Shown piece by piece: positions 34,186-42,609 of a stretch of 64,000 nucleotides of DNA; position 1 is the first letter of the stretch, and every line of letters starts with the position of its first letter. The notes beneath the pieces were generated by a model, which made no database searches, was not told the origin of the DNA, and saw only the letters and a list, made by a program, of their open reading frames with translations. Position numbers and translations under genes: made by a program. Source of the stretch: Hallerella sp964397425 (lineage in GTDB: Bacteria; Fibrobacterota; Fibrobacteria; Fibrobacterales; Fibrobacteraceae); contig CAYNID010000003.1 in the NCBI GenBank assembly GCA_964397425.1, forward strand, positions 124,001 to 188,000, written 5' to 3'.

Positions 34186-35807
34186 ACTTCATGCCCGTGG
34201 AAATCGCCTTTTGGACATTGCTCTTTTTGCTTGTGCACTGCTACGTCCTTTTTCCTGTCACACTTCCCTTCTTGAGTGAAATTTTTTGCCGGAAAAAACG
34301 GAAAATTTCTCCGCATTTCCATTTACCGAAAGTCTCCATCCTCGTTTCCGCTTATAACGAAGAATCTATCATTGAAAAGAAAATCCAAAACTTTTTGGAA
34401 CTGGATTATCCCAAAGAGTTGTTGGAAATCCTTATCGGAGACGACGGTTCCAAAGACAAAACAGCAGAAATCGTCTCCCGTTACAGTGACCGCGGAATTC
34501 ATCTAGTAAAAGCTCCGAAAAATGCGGGAAAAGCCGCAATGCTCAACAGACTGCAAACACTGGCGACAGGTGAAATTCTCATTTTCTGCGACGCAAACAC
34601 GATGCTCTTTCCGAATGTCATCCGCAAACTGGTCGCTCCTTTTTCCGATGAAAAAATCGGCTGCGTCTGCGGGCACTTGATTTTGACAGACAAAAGCGAC
34701 AGCCCTTTGGGATCCGGCGAACGCAGCTATTGGGACCTGGAATCCGAAATCAAAAAATTCGAAGGCATTTTGGACCGTCTCGTCGGTGGAAACGGCGCCC
34801 TTTACGCCATCCGCAATTCCCTTTACACGAAACTTCCCGTGAAAAAAAGCGTCATGGACGATTTCTTCATCACCGTGAAAATTTTGCAAAAGGGTTACTT
34901 TTGTACATTCGATCCCAGCGCCATCGGAACAGAACAAACCTCCAAAGAAGGCGCCGGGGAATACCGGCGCAAGGTCCGCATTGGACGGGCCAATTACAAC
35001 TACCTGTTCTCTTATTTGCCCCTGCTGAATCCATTCCGTCCTTTGATAGCTTACCTCTTCTTTTCGCACAAATTGCTCCGGTGGCTGACTCCGCATATAG
35101 CCTTGGCCATTTTCATCTTAAACATCATCCTGATTGAAACCATGCGCCCCGTTTATTTTGTTTTCTTGGCGTTTACCCTTCTTTTCCTCCTTTCCGCCAT
35201 CACCAAGATATCCAAAAGCGCTTACTACTTTTTGCTCATGAATTTTGCCATGTTCAAAGGGAGCCTGCTCTCCTTGAAAAAAGAAAACGGTGGCGGTTGG
35301 GCTCGTGAAGCCCGTGGCGATGAAACAGAATCGTCGCCAATTCAAAAATCCATTCCGATTTTACTCGCCTCCGCCTTTTCCCTTGCGCTCTTATCCCCCG
35401 GAAAAGCAAACGCCCTGACCGCCGACATCAACGTGGGAATCGTCAATTTTACAGAAGAACTTTCCGATTGCAACCTGAACATTTCCGGCCACTGGTGGCA
35501 TCCCATCGATCAAATGGTCTTTATCGGAGTGGGCGTCGATTATCAACGTTTTGGAAGCATCAATTTGATTCCCGTCATGGGAAGCGCTTATGTCAGGCTT
35601 CCTTTTGGCAGCGTCATCATGCCTGCGGGGACTTTCGACTTCGGATATGCCTTCGGCGGTGATTCTCAAATGATTTGGCGTGCCGGAGGCGGCTTGGATA
35701 TCAAGCTGGGAGAACATTCTTCCCTGCTGACTTTCGCCGGCTATCAAAATCTGAAAAAAAGCGGAGATATGGTTTATCTCCGTTGCGGATTGCTCCTCGA
35801 ACTTTAA
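34182..35807 (+). CDS. Family 2 glycosyltransferase, apparently fused in frame to an outer-membrane beta-barrel domain
   Basis: 541 residues. N-terminal membrane segment, GT2 domain (VSILVSAYNEESI, IGDDGSKDKT about 85-94, FCDANTM, NGALYAIRN, EYRRKVRIGRANY), then membrane segments to about residue 370: a processive-type polysaccharide synthase. After GWAREARGDE (about 380) follows a second hydrophobic segment ending GKANA and a ~135-residue barrel-like sequence (DINVGIVNF ... YLRCGLLLEL). A barrel cannot normally sit on a cytoplasmic enzyme. An alternative ATG at 35320, with one extra base in the A-run 35344-35348, would give a separate protein with a perfect signal peptide (MKQNRRQFKKSIPILLASAF), so a frameshift or sequencing error is likely. 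Confidence 0.7.
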   Translation: MNFMPVEIAFWTLLFLLVHCYVLFPVTLPFLSEIFCRKKRKISPHFHLPKVSILVSAYNEESIIEKKIQNFLELDYPKELLEILIGDDGSKDKTAEIVSRYSDRGIHLVKAPKNAGKAAMLNRLQTLATGEILIFCDANTMLFPNVIRKLVAPFSDEKIGCVCGHLILTDKSDSPLGSGERSYWDLESEIKKFEGILDRLVGGNGALYAIRNSLYTKLPVKKSVMDDFFITVKILQKGYFCTFDPSAIGTEQTSKEGAGEYRRKVRIGRANYNYLFSYLPLLNPFRPLIAYLFFSHKLLRWLTPHIALAIFILNIILIETMRPVYFVFLAFTLLFLLSAITKISKSAYYFLLMNFAMFKGSLLSLKKENGGGWAREARGDETESSPIQKSIPILLASAFSLALLSPGKANALTADINVGIVNFTEELSDCNLNISGHWWHPIDQMVFIGVGVDYQRFGSINLIPVMGSAYVRLPFGSVIMPAGTFDFGYAFGGDSQMIWRAGGGLDIKLGEHSSLLTFAGYQNLKKSGDMVYLRCGLLLEL

Positions 35808-35817
35808 TTTCAGCAAA

Positions 35818-35830
35818 CCGGCATTGCCGG
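35818..35830. terminator. Weak hairpin between convergent genes
   Basis: CCGGC-ATT-GCCGG stem between the stops at 35807 (+) and 35832 (-); no T-run, so only a possible terminator. Confidence 0.3.
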
Positions 35831-35831
35831 A

Positions 35832-36116
35832 TCATTCCATTTCAAGATCTTCATCGGCGACATTCAGTCCGGCGACAATTTCCAAAGCGTCCGGTTCATC
35901 CAAAAATCTAGCGACAAGACCAGTGCGCTTTTCATTCGTCTCGTGCGATTCCAGTTCGACGATATCATCAATTTTCACATCGATAATCACCTTTTCAGTG
36001 ACAGGAATTTTCAACAACATTCCCTTTGCGATATCACCTTCCAGGACAGAGCCACGAAATACCAAACTTTTCTGGTCTTCACCAAAGAGCGTTCTTTTCA
36101 CATGAAATTTTGCCAT
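35832..36116 (-). CDS. Small beta-barrel-like protein of unknown function
   Basis: 94 residues starting MAKFHVKRTLFGEDQKSLVFRG. The pattern RGSVLEGDIAKGMLLKIPV ... VIIDVKIDDIVELE resembles domain 2 of translational GTPases (EF-Tu type barrel), here as a stand-alone protein; this is a fold-level impression only. Acidic C-terminus. A longer frame to 36224 overlaps mqnA and is rejected. The start codon is 24 bases from the divergent mqnA start, so the two promoters must overlap. Confidence 0.65.
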   Translation of the reverse strand: MAKFHVKRTLFGEDQKSLVFRGSVLEGDIAKGMLLKIPVTEKVIIDVKIDDIVELESHETNEKRTGLVARFLDEPDALEIVAGLNVADEDLEME

Positions 36117-36140
36117 ACGACAAAAAGTTAAATTATTCTC

Positions 36141-36950
36141 ATGAACTTGCAAATAGGAAGAATCCCTTTTTTGGTCTGTGCCCCGTTTTTTCACCTTTTT
36201 TTTCAAAAAAAAGACCAATTTCAAGACTTTTCCTTTGTCGATGGAGTTCCCAGTTCCTTGAACCGGCTACTCCAGAATGGCGAAATTCATCTCGCGCCCG
36301 CATCATCCATCGTTTACGCACAAGCTCCTCACGATTTGATTCTCGCCCCGGACATTTGCACTTCTTGCAAACTGGAAGTCCATTCCGTCGAACTTTTTTC
36401 AAAATTTCCCCTCGAAGAACTTTCGGGAAAACGCATCTATCTGACAGCACAAAGCGGAACTTCCGTTGCCCTTCTCCGCATTCTGTGTTCGGGCTACGCA
36501 AATATTCAACCGGAATATGTCGCGGAGCGCTCTGACTGTGACGCCGCCCTTTTAATCGGCGACGAAGCATTGCAAGAAAACTGGAACGGCAAATGGCCTT
36601 TCCGCTATGATTTGGCCGTTCTCTGGCGAAAGTGGCAAGGGCTCCCCTTTGTCTTTGGAGCGTGGAGCATCCACAAATCCGCTTTGTCCAGAGAACTGTC
36701 CCCGAAACTGGAGACATTCCTTTCATTTGTACGCAATTCCATTCTTTCATTTCGAAAGAATCCGCAAGCGGCGCTGACAGAATGGTCCAAGCATTACCCC
36801 TTTCAATTTTCAGCGGCCCAGTTGAAAGACTATTACTGTTCCCTAGATTATGAATTTACGGAAGACAGGAAAAAGTCGTTGAAAATTTATTTCAAACTGT
36901 GCGCTGATTTTGGAATTTTGGATAAAGCTCCGACGTTGCATTTTTTATAA
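36141..36950 (+). CDS. mqnA: Chorismate dehydratase MqnA (futalosine menaquinone pathway)
   Basis: 269 residues. Family motifs: LQIGRIPFLVCAPFF, VDGVPSSLNRLL (about 33-44), IHLAPASSIVYA, HSVELFSKFPLEELSGK, LTAQSGTSVALL, ALLIGDEAL and WRKWQGLPFVFGAW. MqnA dehydrates chorismate to 3-enolpyruvylbenzoate in the alternative menaquinone pathway; MqnD is related but lacks the SSIVYA-type layout. TAAATT ends six bases before the ATG and no Shine-Dalgarno is present. Its 3' end overlaps the convergent aldolase gene by 59 bases. Confidence 0.88.
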   Translation: MNLQIGRIPFLVCAPFFHLFFQKKDQFQDFSFVDGVPSSLNRLLQNGEIHLAPASSIVYAQAPHDLILAPDICTSCKLEVHSVELFSKFPLEELSGKRIYLTAQSGTSVALLRILCSGYANIQPEYVAERSDCDAALLIGDEALQENWNGKWPFRYDLAVLWRKWQGLPFVFGAWSIHKSALSRELSPKLETFLSFVRNSILSFRKNPQAALTEWSKHYPFQFSAAQLKDYYCSLDYEFTEDRKKSLKIYFKLCADFGILDKAPTLHFL

Positions 36951-37563
36951 ACAAAGAAAGCTTTTCGCCAATGGATTCCCAATTTCCATTCTGCATTTGT
37001 TCTGCACTAAAAATGCTCCCGCCGAAAGCGACCAAATCGCAGCCACTCCGCAGGTAATCCGCTACGTTTTTTGCCGAAACTCCACCGCAGGCGAGAAGCG
37101 GTATGTCGCGGAAGGGACCGCGCAAAGCTCGAATGTAAGACGCCCCGCCGACATTTTCCACCGGGAAAATTTTTACGCAAGTCGCTCCCCATTCATAGGC
37201 GTTTTGGACTTCTGTCGGAGACAGCGCACCGGGAATGCTTGGAATCCGGCAAGAAACACAGGTTTCTATCACATTCTTTACCGCATTCGGCGACACGATG
37301 AATTCCGCCCCCGCCGACAAGGCCTTTTCCAAATCCCTTTCGTTTCTAACCGTTCCTGCGCCCACGCGGATGCCCAAAGGATTCGCCACGTTCCGAAGAT
37401 TCCCGATGATTTTTTCTGCCGCAGAAGTATTCATCGTAACTTCAATCGCTTTCAAACCGCACTGCGACGCTGTTTTCACACAGGATTCTTCCGCGCCTTC
37501 GGGAATGTCTCGCAAAATCCCTATTACAGGCACTTCTTTTAAAAATTCCAAAAAAGTTTTCAT
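36892..37563 (-). CDS. eda: KDPG/KHG aldolase
   Basis: 223 residues, TIM barrel with the Eda motifs: Glu in AIEVTMNT (about 41-48), Arg and Gly in RVGAGTV, SPNAV, Schiff-base Lys in CVKIFPVENVGG (about 130-141), and LLACGGVSAKN. Cleaves 2-keto-3-deoxy-6-phosphogluconate or 4-hydroxy-2-oxoglutarate to pyruvate; relevant to uronate (pectin) catabolism, which would fit the pectate lyase in this window (inference). No edd or kdgK is adjacent. ATG at 37563 chosen over the longer frame (37587). Convergent overlap with mqnA. Confidence 0.9.
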   Translation of the reverse strand: MKTFLEFLKEVPVIGILRDIPEGAEESCVKTASQCGLKAIEVTMNTSAAEKIIGNLRNVANPLGIRVGAGTVRNERDLEKALSAGAEFIVSPNAVKNVIETCVSCRIPSIPGALSPTEVQNAYEWGATCVKIFPVENVGGASYIRALRGPFRDIPLLACGGVSAKNVADYLRSGCDLVAFGGSIFSAEQMQNGNWESIGEKLSLFIKNATSELYPKFQNQRTV

Positions 37564-37574
37564 CGTTCCGTTAA

Positions 37575-37600
37575 AAATGCGCCCCAAATGGAGCGCATTT
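37575..37600 (-). terminator. Terminator of the HMGL-type aldolase gene
   Basis: Perfect 8-bp stem AAATGCGC / GCGCATTT with a 10-base loop, then TTTTTAACGG on the minus strand; it separates the aldolase gene at 37609 from eda downstream. Confidence 0.85.
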
Positions 37601-37608
37601 CAATTCCA

Positions 37609-38559
37609 TTAAATGTTGATTTCGTTTTGCATCATCTCGTAAAATTTGCGATACTGATCCTTTTCCGGAGTTTTGCGGAAATCAATCGCCGAGGACGGGT
37701 GCAAGTTCAAAGAGCCCGTAATCATTTGCGGAATAATGTAGCCCCATTCATATTTTTGATGCAGAGGAACGAACAATTCCGTAATGGCGTCAAGGACCGG
37801 GCGAACATCATACTTGGGATTCTTGAGGAAGCTGAGCAACAATTCCGTTGTGCAATTTCCTGCGCCACGGCCCATGCCGGTCACCGTGCAATCCAGATAA
37901 TCCACGTGATCGATAACCGCCTGAATGGTATTGCTGAAGGCGAGCTGCTGGTTGTTGTGTCCGTGGAAGCCGAACTTTTTCGACTTTACGTGTTGACGGT
38001 ACCGGTTCACGCTCTGATCGATATCTTCTTGATAAAAATGTCCAAATGAATCCACGAGGTAAAGAACATCCGCCTTGCATTCATTTTCCACTTGATCAAG
38101 CGCTTCATCTAATTCCGGGCCGCGGTCACGGCTCACCGCCATAATGTTGAGAGTCGTTTCATAACCCATATCGTGGAAAGTGTTGACAAGTTCAATGCCC
38201 TTGTCGATGTTTTTCACGTAGCTGGCAACGCGGAACATCTGATAGGGCGATTCCGAAGCCGGCTTGATGGCTTTCAGGTTAACACGCCCCACGTCCGCCA
38301 TGACAGCCATCTTGACATTGCTTTCAATGCCATCGCGCACTTTCCAGAGAATATCATCTTCACAGAACTTCCATGGACCGTATTCCTTCGGATCAAAAAG
38401 GTCCGGCGAATTTTTATAACCCATTTCCATGTAATCAACGCCAGCCGCCGTCAGCAATTGATAAAGTCGACGCACAAATTCCAAACTGAAATCGTGCTTG
38501 TTGACAAGTCCGCCATCGCGGATAGTGCAATCGAGAACTTTGATGGATGGATAGTACAT
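37609..38559 (-). CDS. HMGL-type aldolase (4-hydroxy-2-oxovalerate aldolase-like)
   Basis: 316 residues from ATG 38559 (ribosome site AAAGGAAAG). DRE-TIM metallolyase features: IKVLDCTIRDGGLVN (about 5-19), metal ligands in FGFHGHNNQQLA (about 204-215), and GMGRGAGNCTTELL. These enzymes make or cleave 2-keto-4-hydroxy acids, or condense acyl-CoA with keto acids (homocitrate-type); the lack of an isopropylmalate-type regulatory domain favours an aldolase. Substrate unknown. The frame extends to 38646 but that part is not homologous. Confidence 0.8.
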   Translation of the reverse strand: MYYPSIKVLDCTIRDGGLVNKHDFSLEFVRRLYQLLTAAGVDYMEMGYKNSPDLFDPKEYGPWKFCEDDILWKVRDGIESNVKMAVMADVGRVNLKAIKPASESPYQMFRVASYVKNIDKGIELVNTFHDMGYETTLNIMAVSRDRGPELDEALDQVENECKADVLYLVDSFGHFYQEDIDQSVNRYRQHVKSKKFGFHGHNNQQLAFSNTIQAVIDHVDYLDCTVTGMGRGAGNCTTELLLSFLKNPKYDVRPVLDAITELFVPLHQKYEWGYIIPQMITGSLNLHPSSAIDFRKTPEKDQYRKFYEMMQNEINI

Positions 38560-38861
38560 ATTCTTTCCTTTTCCGGAATCCGGAGCCTGTGAATGGTCCA
38601 AAGATAGTTTGGATACATTCCTTTTGGGCGACATTTCAAAAAACAAAAATAAAAAACGTTCTTTTTAACGCATTTATTGCGTAGAAAACATTTTTAAATT
38701 GAAAATTTTCCCGTTTTTCCAAACCCTTTTCAATTTCTGTTTCAACTTTTCAGGAATTTTCTTTTTCGAACAATTCCCTTTTACCTTTATCCATCCTATA
38801 ATCTATGCAAATTTTGCGTAGATTATCTCTTTTTTTGGAATTTCCTTTCTATCTTTTTTTC
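38560..38861. promoter_or_regulatory. AT-rich divergent intergenic region
   Basis: Holds the upstream regions of the aldolase (-) and Fic (+) genes. TATAAT at 38797-38802 is a good -10 for the + strand; transcription would begin near 38809, downstream of the first possible ATG (38805), supporting the later Fic start at 38862. Nothing else recognised. Confidence 0.45.
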
Positions 38862-39812
38862 ATGCTTTTCATTCATCAATATCCAGACTGGACAAATTTT
38901 CGCTTCGCGAAAAAAGCCGTTCTCGACAAACTTTGCCGCGTCCGTTTCGCCCAGGGAGAACTCCGCGGAAAATCGACTTTGGCCATTTCCAAAGCCACCG
39001 CAGAAAGCATCCAACAAGAAGATTTCGAATCCCTGTTGAAAATCGACGGGAAGGATTCCCCACCGCCCACCCTTTTTTCTGCAGCCAGAAACTTTTCATT
39101 GCCGATGACCGAAAAGCGCTTATTCTCTTTGCACGCTTCCCTTTTTCAAAATGGAGGATACTACCGAAAAAGCGCAAACAACAAATCCATTTCCTTTTCC
39201 GGCGTTTCAACCGAGCGGATTCCCCGTGAAATTCAAAAATGGATTTTGTATTTCAACGATTCCACAACAGATGCGGTCCTCAAAGCGGCCATCGTTCATT
39301 TCTGGATTTTGACCATCCGGCCATTTGGTTTTGGCAACGGCATACTGGCAAGGCTCTTTTGCGACATGCTCCTTTCCAAAAGCGAAAATTCCCCCATCCA
39401 TTTTTACGCATTGAACAAAGAAATTTTCCAAGACCGCGACTCTTATTTTGAAATCCTGTACAAGTCCCAGACTTCAAACGGGGATATCACAGAATGGATT
39501 TTATGGTTCCTTTCCAAACTGGAAACATCTTTGTCGAACGCAGGCCAAAATTTGCAAAAACAGTTCGCTTTGGCAAAAAGGCAATTGTCCTTCAGCGGAG
39601 TAGCTTTTCACGAACGGGAACAAGCTTTAATCGAAGATTTTCTCAAAAATCCGGAAAAAGAAATTTCTTCTTCGGAATGGGCGCTTAATGCCGGAATTTC
39701 TCACGATTCCGCTTTGCGGGACTTGAACGATTTGGTACAAAAAAACATCCTTTCCAAATCTGCGGGCAAAGGGCGCAACACGAGATATCGCTTGAATAGC
39801 GAAAAAGTTTAA
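38862..39812 (+). CDS. Fic-domain protein with DUF4172 N-terminus and degenerate active site
   Basis: 316 residues starting MLFIHQYPDWTNFRF, the typical DUF4172 opening of Fic proteins. The Fic core has WILTIRPFGFGNGILAR (about 168-184) where active enzymes read HPFxxGNGRxxR: the catalytic His is Arg and the phosphate-binding Arg is Ile, so AMP transfer is unlikely. The upstream region LHASLFQNGGYYRKS and the flap region are recognisable. A C-terminal winged-helix (about 255-310, SSEWALNAGISHDSALRDLNDLV) suggests DNA binding. Possibly a Fic-derived regulator. The start at 38862 is preferred over 38805. Confidence 0.8.
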   Translation: MLFIHQYPDWTNFRFAKKAVLDKLCRVRFAQGELRGKSTLAISKATAESIQQEDFESLLKIDGKDSPPPTLFSAARNFSLPMTEKRLFSLHASLFQNGGYYRKSANNKSISFSGVSTERIPREIQKWILYFNDSTTDAVLKAAIVHFWILTIRPFGFGNGILARLFCDMLLSKSENSPIHFYALNKEIFQDRDSYFEILYKSQTSNGDITEWILWFLSKLETSLSNAGQNLQKQFALAKRQLSFSGVAFHEREQALIEDFLKNPEKEISSSEWALNAGISHDSALRDLNDLVQKNILSKSAGKGRNTRYRLNSEKV

Positions 39813-39835
39813 TTTTTTTCCCACTTCCCCGAATC

Positions 39836-39871
39836 ATATTTATGCAAAAATTTATATTTATGCAAAAAGGA
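39836..39871 (+). repeat. Tandem 18-base repeat upstream of metY
   Basis: Two adjacent copies (39836-39853 and 39854-39871) sharing ATATTTATGCAAAAA; the second overlaps the AAAAAGGA ribosome site of metY. Could be a tandem operator or a simple duplication. Confidence 0.7.
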
Positions 39872-39879
39872 TTTTTACC

Positions 39880-41160
39880 ATGAACTTAGACAACCAAACC
39901 CTATGCGTTCAAAGTGGCTGGCAACCCAAAAAAGGCGAACCGCGCATTTTGCCCATTTATCAAAGCACCACTTTCAAATACGACACCAGTTCCCAAATGG
40001 CCGATCTTTTTGATCTCAAGGCCGATGGTTACTTTTATACTCGTCTTCAAAACCCGACAAACGACGCCGTCGCCCAAAAAATCACAGAATTAGAAGGCGG
40101 CATAGCGGGAATGCTCACCAGTTCGGGCCAAGCCGCAAACTTTTTCGCCATTTTCAACATTTGCGAATCCGGCGATCATTTCGTCAGTTCTTCCGCTATC
40201 TACGGGGGAACATACAACCTCTTCGCCGTCACCATGAAAAAACTCGGCATTGAAGTTACTTTTGTCGATCCGGATGCAAGCGAAGAAGAAATCGACAAGG
40301 CCTTTAAACCCAACACCAAAGCTTTTTTCGGCGAAACCATTTCCAATCCCACTTGCCGCGTCACGGACATTCAAAAATTCGCAAATATCGCCCACAAACA
40401 CGGCGTACCTTTCATCATCGACAATACTTTCGCCACGCCCATTTTGTGCAAGCCCTTTGAATTCGGGGCAGATATCGTCACCCATTCAACGACCAAATAC
40501 ATGGACGGGCACGCCATGACCGTTGGCGGTGCGATTATCGACAGCGGAAATTTTGATTGGGAAGCCCACCATGACAAATTCCCCGGCCTGACAGAACCGG
40601 ACCCCTCTTACCACGGACTCGCTTACAGCAAAGCGTTCGGAAAAAAGGGTTATATCGTCAAAGCGACAGCCCAATTGATGCGGGATTTCGGAAGCATCCA
40701 ATCCCCGGCAAACGCTTTCCTTTTGAATGTCGGTCTTGAAACTCTCGCCCTCCGGATGCCAAAGCACTGCGAAAATGCGCTGAAAATCGCCGAATTTTTG
40801 CAGAAGCATCCCAAAGTCGCCTGGGTCAACTTCGCCGGTTTAAAATCCGATTCTTATTACGAACTCTCCCAAAAGCAATTCAAAGGCGGAATTCCCTGCG
40901 GCGTAATGGCTTTTGGAATCAGGGGAGGCCGCGAAGAATCCATCCGCTTCATGGACTCGCTCAAATTGATAGCGATAGTTACCCACGTGGCCGATGCCCG
41001 CACTTGCGTGTTGCACCCAGCCAGCCACACGCATCGCCAACTGACAGACGAACAGCTTTTGGCAAACGGCATTCGCCCCGATTTAATCCGCCTTTCCGTG
41101 GGAATTGAAAATCCGGACGATCTCATCGCCGACATGCAGCAAGCATTCGAAAAAATTTAA
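39880..41160 (+). CDS. metY: O-acetylhomoserine sulfhydrylase
   Basis: 426 residues, the normal length for MetY (longer than MetB/MetC). Cys/Met metabolism PLP fold: PIYQSTTFKYD, YFYTRLQNPTNDAV, SSGQAANFFAI, DNTFATPILCKP and the PLP lysine in HSTTKYMDGH (about 205-214). Converts O-acetylhomoserine plus sulfide (or methanethiol) to homocysteine (or methionine), in line with cysK elsewhere in the window using sulfide. Monocistronic, with a strong terminator. Ribosome site AAAAAGGA. Confidence 0.93.
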   Translation: MNLDNQTLCVQSGWQPKKGEPRILPIYQSTTFKYDTSSQMADLFDLKADGYFYTRLQNPTNDAVAQKITELEGGIAGMLTSSGQAANFFAIFNICESGDHFVSSSAIYGGTYNLFAVTMKKLGIEVTFVDPDASEEEIDKAFKPNTKAFFGETISNPTCRVTDIQKFANIAHKHGVPFIIDNTFATPILCKPFEFGADIVTHSTTKYMDGHAMTVGGAIIDSGNFDWEAHHDKFPGLTEPDPSYHGLAYSKAFGKKGYIVKATAQLMRDFGSIQSPANAFLLNVGLETLALRMPKHCENALKIAEFLQKHPKVAWVNFAGLKSDSYYELSQKQFKGGIPCGVMAFGIRGGREESIRFMDSLKLIAIVTHVADARTCVLHPASHTHRQLTDEQLLANGIRPDLIRLSVGIENPDDLIADMQQAFEKI

Positions 41161-41171
41161 CCGAAATGTTC

Positions 41172-41200
41172 AAATCCCGGATTCCATGAATCCGGGATTT
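41172..41200 (+). terminator. Terminator of metY
   Basis: Perfect 13-bp stem AAATCCCGGATTC / GAATCCGGGATTT with loop CAT, 11 bases after the stop. Confidence 0.88.
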
Positions 41201-41212
41201 CTGCATCAAAAA

Positions 41213-41235
41213 AACCACTTGCGGAACAAGTGGTT
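41213..41235 (-). terminator. Terminator of the lipoprotein gene at 41270
   Basis: Stem AACCACTTG / CAAGTGGTT with a 5-base loop, followed on the minus strand by a T-run (TTTTTT). Confidence 0.88.
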
Positions 41236-41269
41236 CATAAAGTTTTTTGAAAAAAATTCAATAAAAAAC

Positions 41270-41698
41270 TCAGTATTGAATTCCGGCTGATTTCAAAACT
41301 TCAAAATTGCTGGAATCTTTGACGGCGACATTGGTCAACCATTGGTATTCGGCAAATCCCGCCAGCCCAACTCGGATACAGACTTGCTCCCGGGCCTTTT
41401 CGTAATTTTGCAAAATGACGACTTTATTTTCACCCTGGGCCTGTTCAATTTTCAAAGACCATTCCTTTCCGAGCATCAACAGCGCTGCACTGGCATTCGC
41501 ATATTGCTTCGCTTTCTTTTCGTCCATCGCCGTTGTTTGTGGCGGCGTGAATTTGGGCACGCTGACGGGAGAGACAACCGGTGCTTGAGAATTTTTTTGC
41601 GGAAGAATAGGAGTTACTTCTTCTGTTCCCTTTCCACATCCCAAAATAAAAAGGGAAGAAGCCAACCCGAACAAAGATGCAAAAAGCTTTTTATTCAA
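41270..41698 (-). CDS. Putative lipoprotein of unknown function, TTG start
   Basis: 142 residues if translation starts at TTG 41698, which has a good Shine-Dalgarno (AAGGAG, 7-base spacing). This gives a lipoprotein signal NKKLFASLFGLASSLFILGC with lipobox LGC. A Pro-rich spacer follows, then a helical domain (EKKAKQYANASAALLMLGKEWSLKIEQAQ). The longer frame to 41752 runs into the tRNA gene and is rejected. I recognise no family. It lies 24 bases downstream of tRNA-Met and may be co-transcribed with it. Confidence 0.75.
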   Translation of the reverse strand: MNKKLFASLFGLASSLFILGCGKGTEEVTPILPQKNSQAPVVSPVSVPKFTPPQTTAMDEKKAKQYANASAALLMLGKEWSLKIEQAQGENKVVILQNYEKAREQVCIRVGLAGFAEYQWLTNVAVKDSSNFEVLKSAGIQY

Positions 41699-41722
41699 TT
41701 TAAGGCTCCTTCCAAAAGGTAA

Positions 41723-41795
41723 TAGCGGTTTGTGGGGTCGAACCACAGACACACGGATTATGATTCCGTTGCTCTACCGACTGAGCTAAACCGCC
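41723..41795 (-). tRNA. tRNA-Met (anticodon CAT)
   Basis: 73 nt: acceptor GGCGGTT / AACCGCT (G1-T72 wobble), D-arm AGCTCAGTCGGTAGAGC, anticodon stem ACGGA/TCCGT with loop ATCATAA, T-loop GTTCGACCC, discriminator A. CAT could also be a lysidine-modified Ile tRNA; the elongator Met-like body favours Met. No encoded CCA. Confidence 0.88.
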
Positions 41796-41862
41796 AGGTA
41801 AGTCCAATTTAGAAAGATTTCTTTAAAAATTCAAGGGTTCTTTTGAAAAATACCGAATTTCA

Positions 41863-42609
41863 TCAAAGATAACGCAACTCCGTCGAAAGTTTCCCGGCGC
41901 TGTATTCAATCAGGCGCCACCCCGGAGATTTGCTCAATATTTTAAATTCCGCGGAATCCGGATCCAATTGCATCTGGGTTGCCGGAGTTACATAAACCGT
42001 TTGTTCATTCCCTCGTTCAATGGTCATGTCAGAATGATAATGCCCCACAAATATGGAATGCAAATGGCGAATTTTATCCAAAGTTTCACCCACTTCCTTC
42101 CAATTCTTCAACGCATAGCGGGAATCCATGAACAGATGCCCACAGAGACATGGCGGATGGTGCATGAAAATAAAAATTTCATCATCCGATTTTTCAGATT
42201 CCGCCAAAAGCCAGTCCAACTGTTCCCGGGACACAAATCCTTTTGAGCTGTCCAAAAAGAAAAAATCATACCCCTTCACTTTTTTCCGATAAAAAAGTTC
42301 GCCGTTTTCCAAGCTTGAATTTCCAAGGCAGCGAACCATATTTTCCGCGTTGTCATGATTCCCCGCAACGACACACCACGGTCTATCGTAACGTTTGATG
42401 ATTTCTTTGAAAAGAAAATATTCCTTTTCAAAACCATGTTCCGCCAAATCTCCGGTAAACACGAGAAGATCTAACGCGAAGCGGGAAACATCGTCCAATA
42501 TCCTCTCGAAGCTTTTGACAGAATCCAAGCCGCTGTTCAATCCTTCATCCAATTCAAGATGAACGTCGGTCACCTGTCCTATGCGAAAAGATGCCTCTGA
42601 CTTATTCAT
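41863..42609 (-). CDS. Calcineurin-like metallophosphoesterase (CpdA-type)
   Basis: 248 residues. Metal site motifs in order: DVHLE (about 15-19), FTGDLAEHG, AGNHDNAE, MHHPP and GHYHSD, i.e. the full two-metal set of class III cyclic nucleotide phosphodiesterase-like enzymes. Substrate unknown; cAMP hydrolysis is only one possibility. It starts at the left border of the proposed replication origin and is transcribed away from it. No Shine-Dalgarno is obvious. Confidence 0.85.
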   Translation of the reverse strand: MNKSEASFRIGQVTDVHLELDEGLNSGLDSVKSFERILDDVSRFALDLLVFTGDLAEHGFEKEYFLFKEIIKRYDRPWCVVAGNHDNAENMVRCLGNSSLENGELFYRKKVKGYDFFFLDSSKGFVSREQLDWLLAESEKSDDEIFIFMHHPPCLCGHLFMDSRYALKNWKEVGETLDKIRHLHSIFVGHYHSDMTIERGNEQTVYVTPATQMQLDPDSAEFKILSKSPGWRLIEYSAGKLSTELRYL

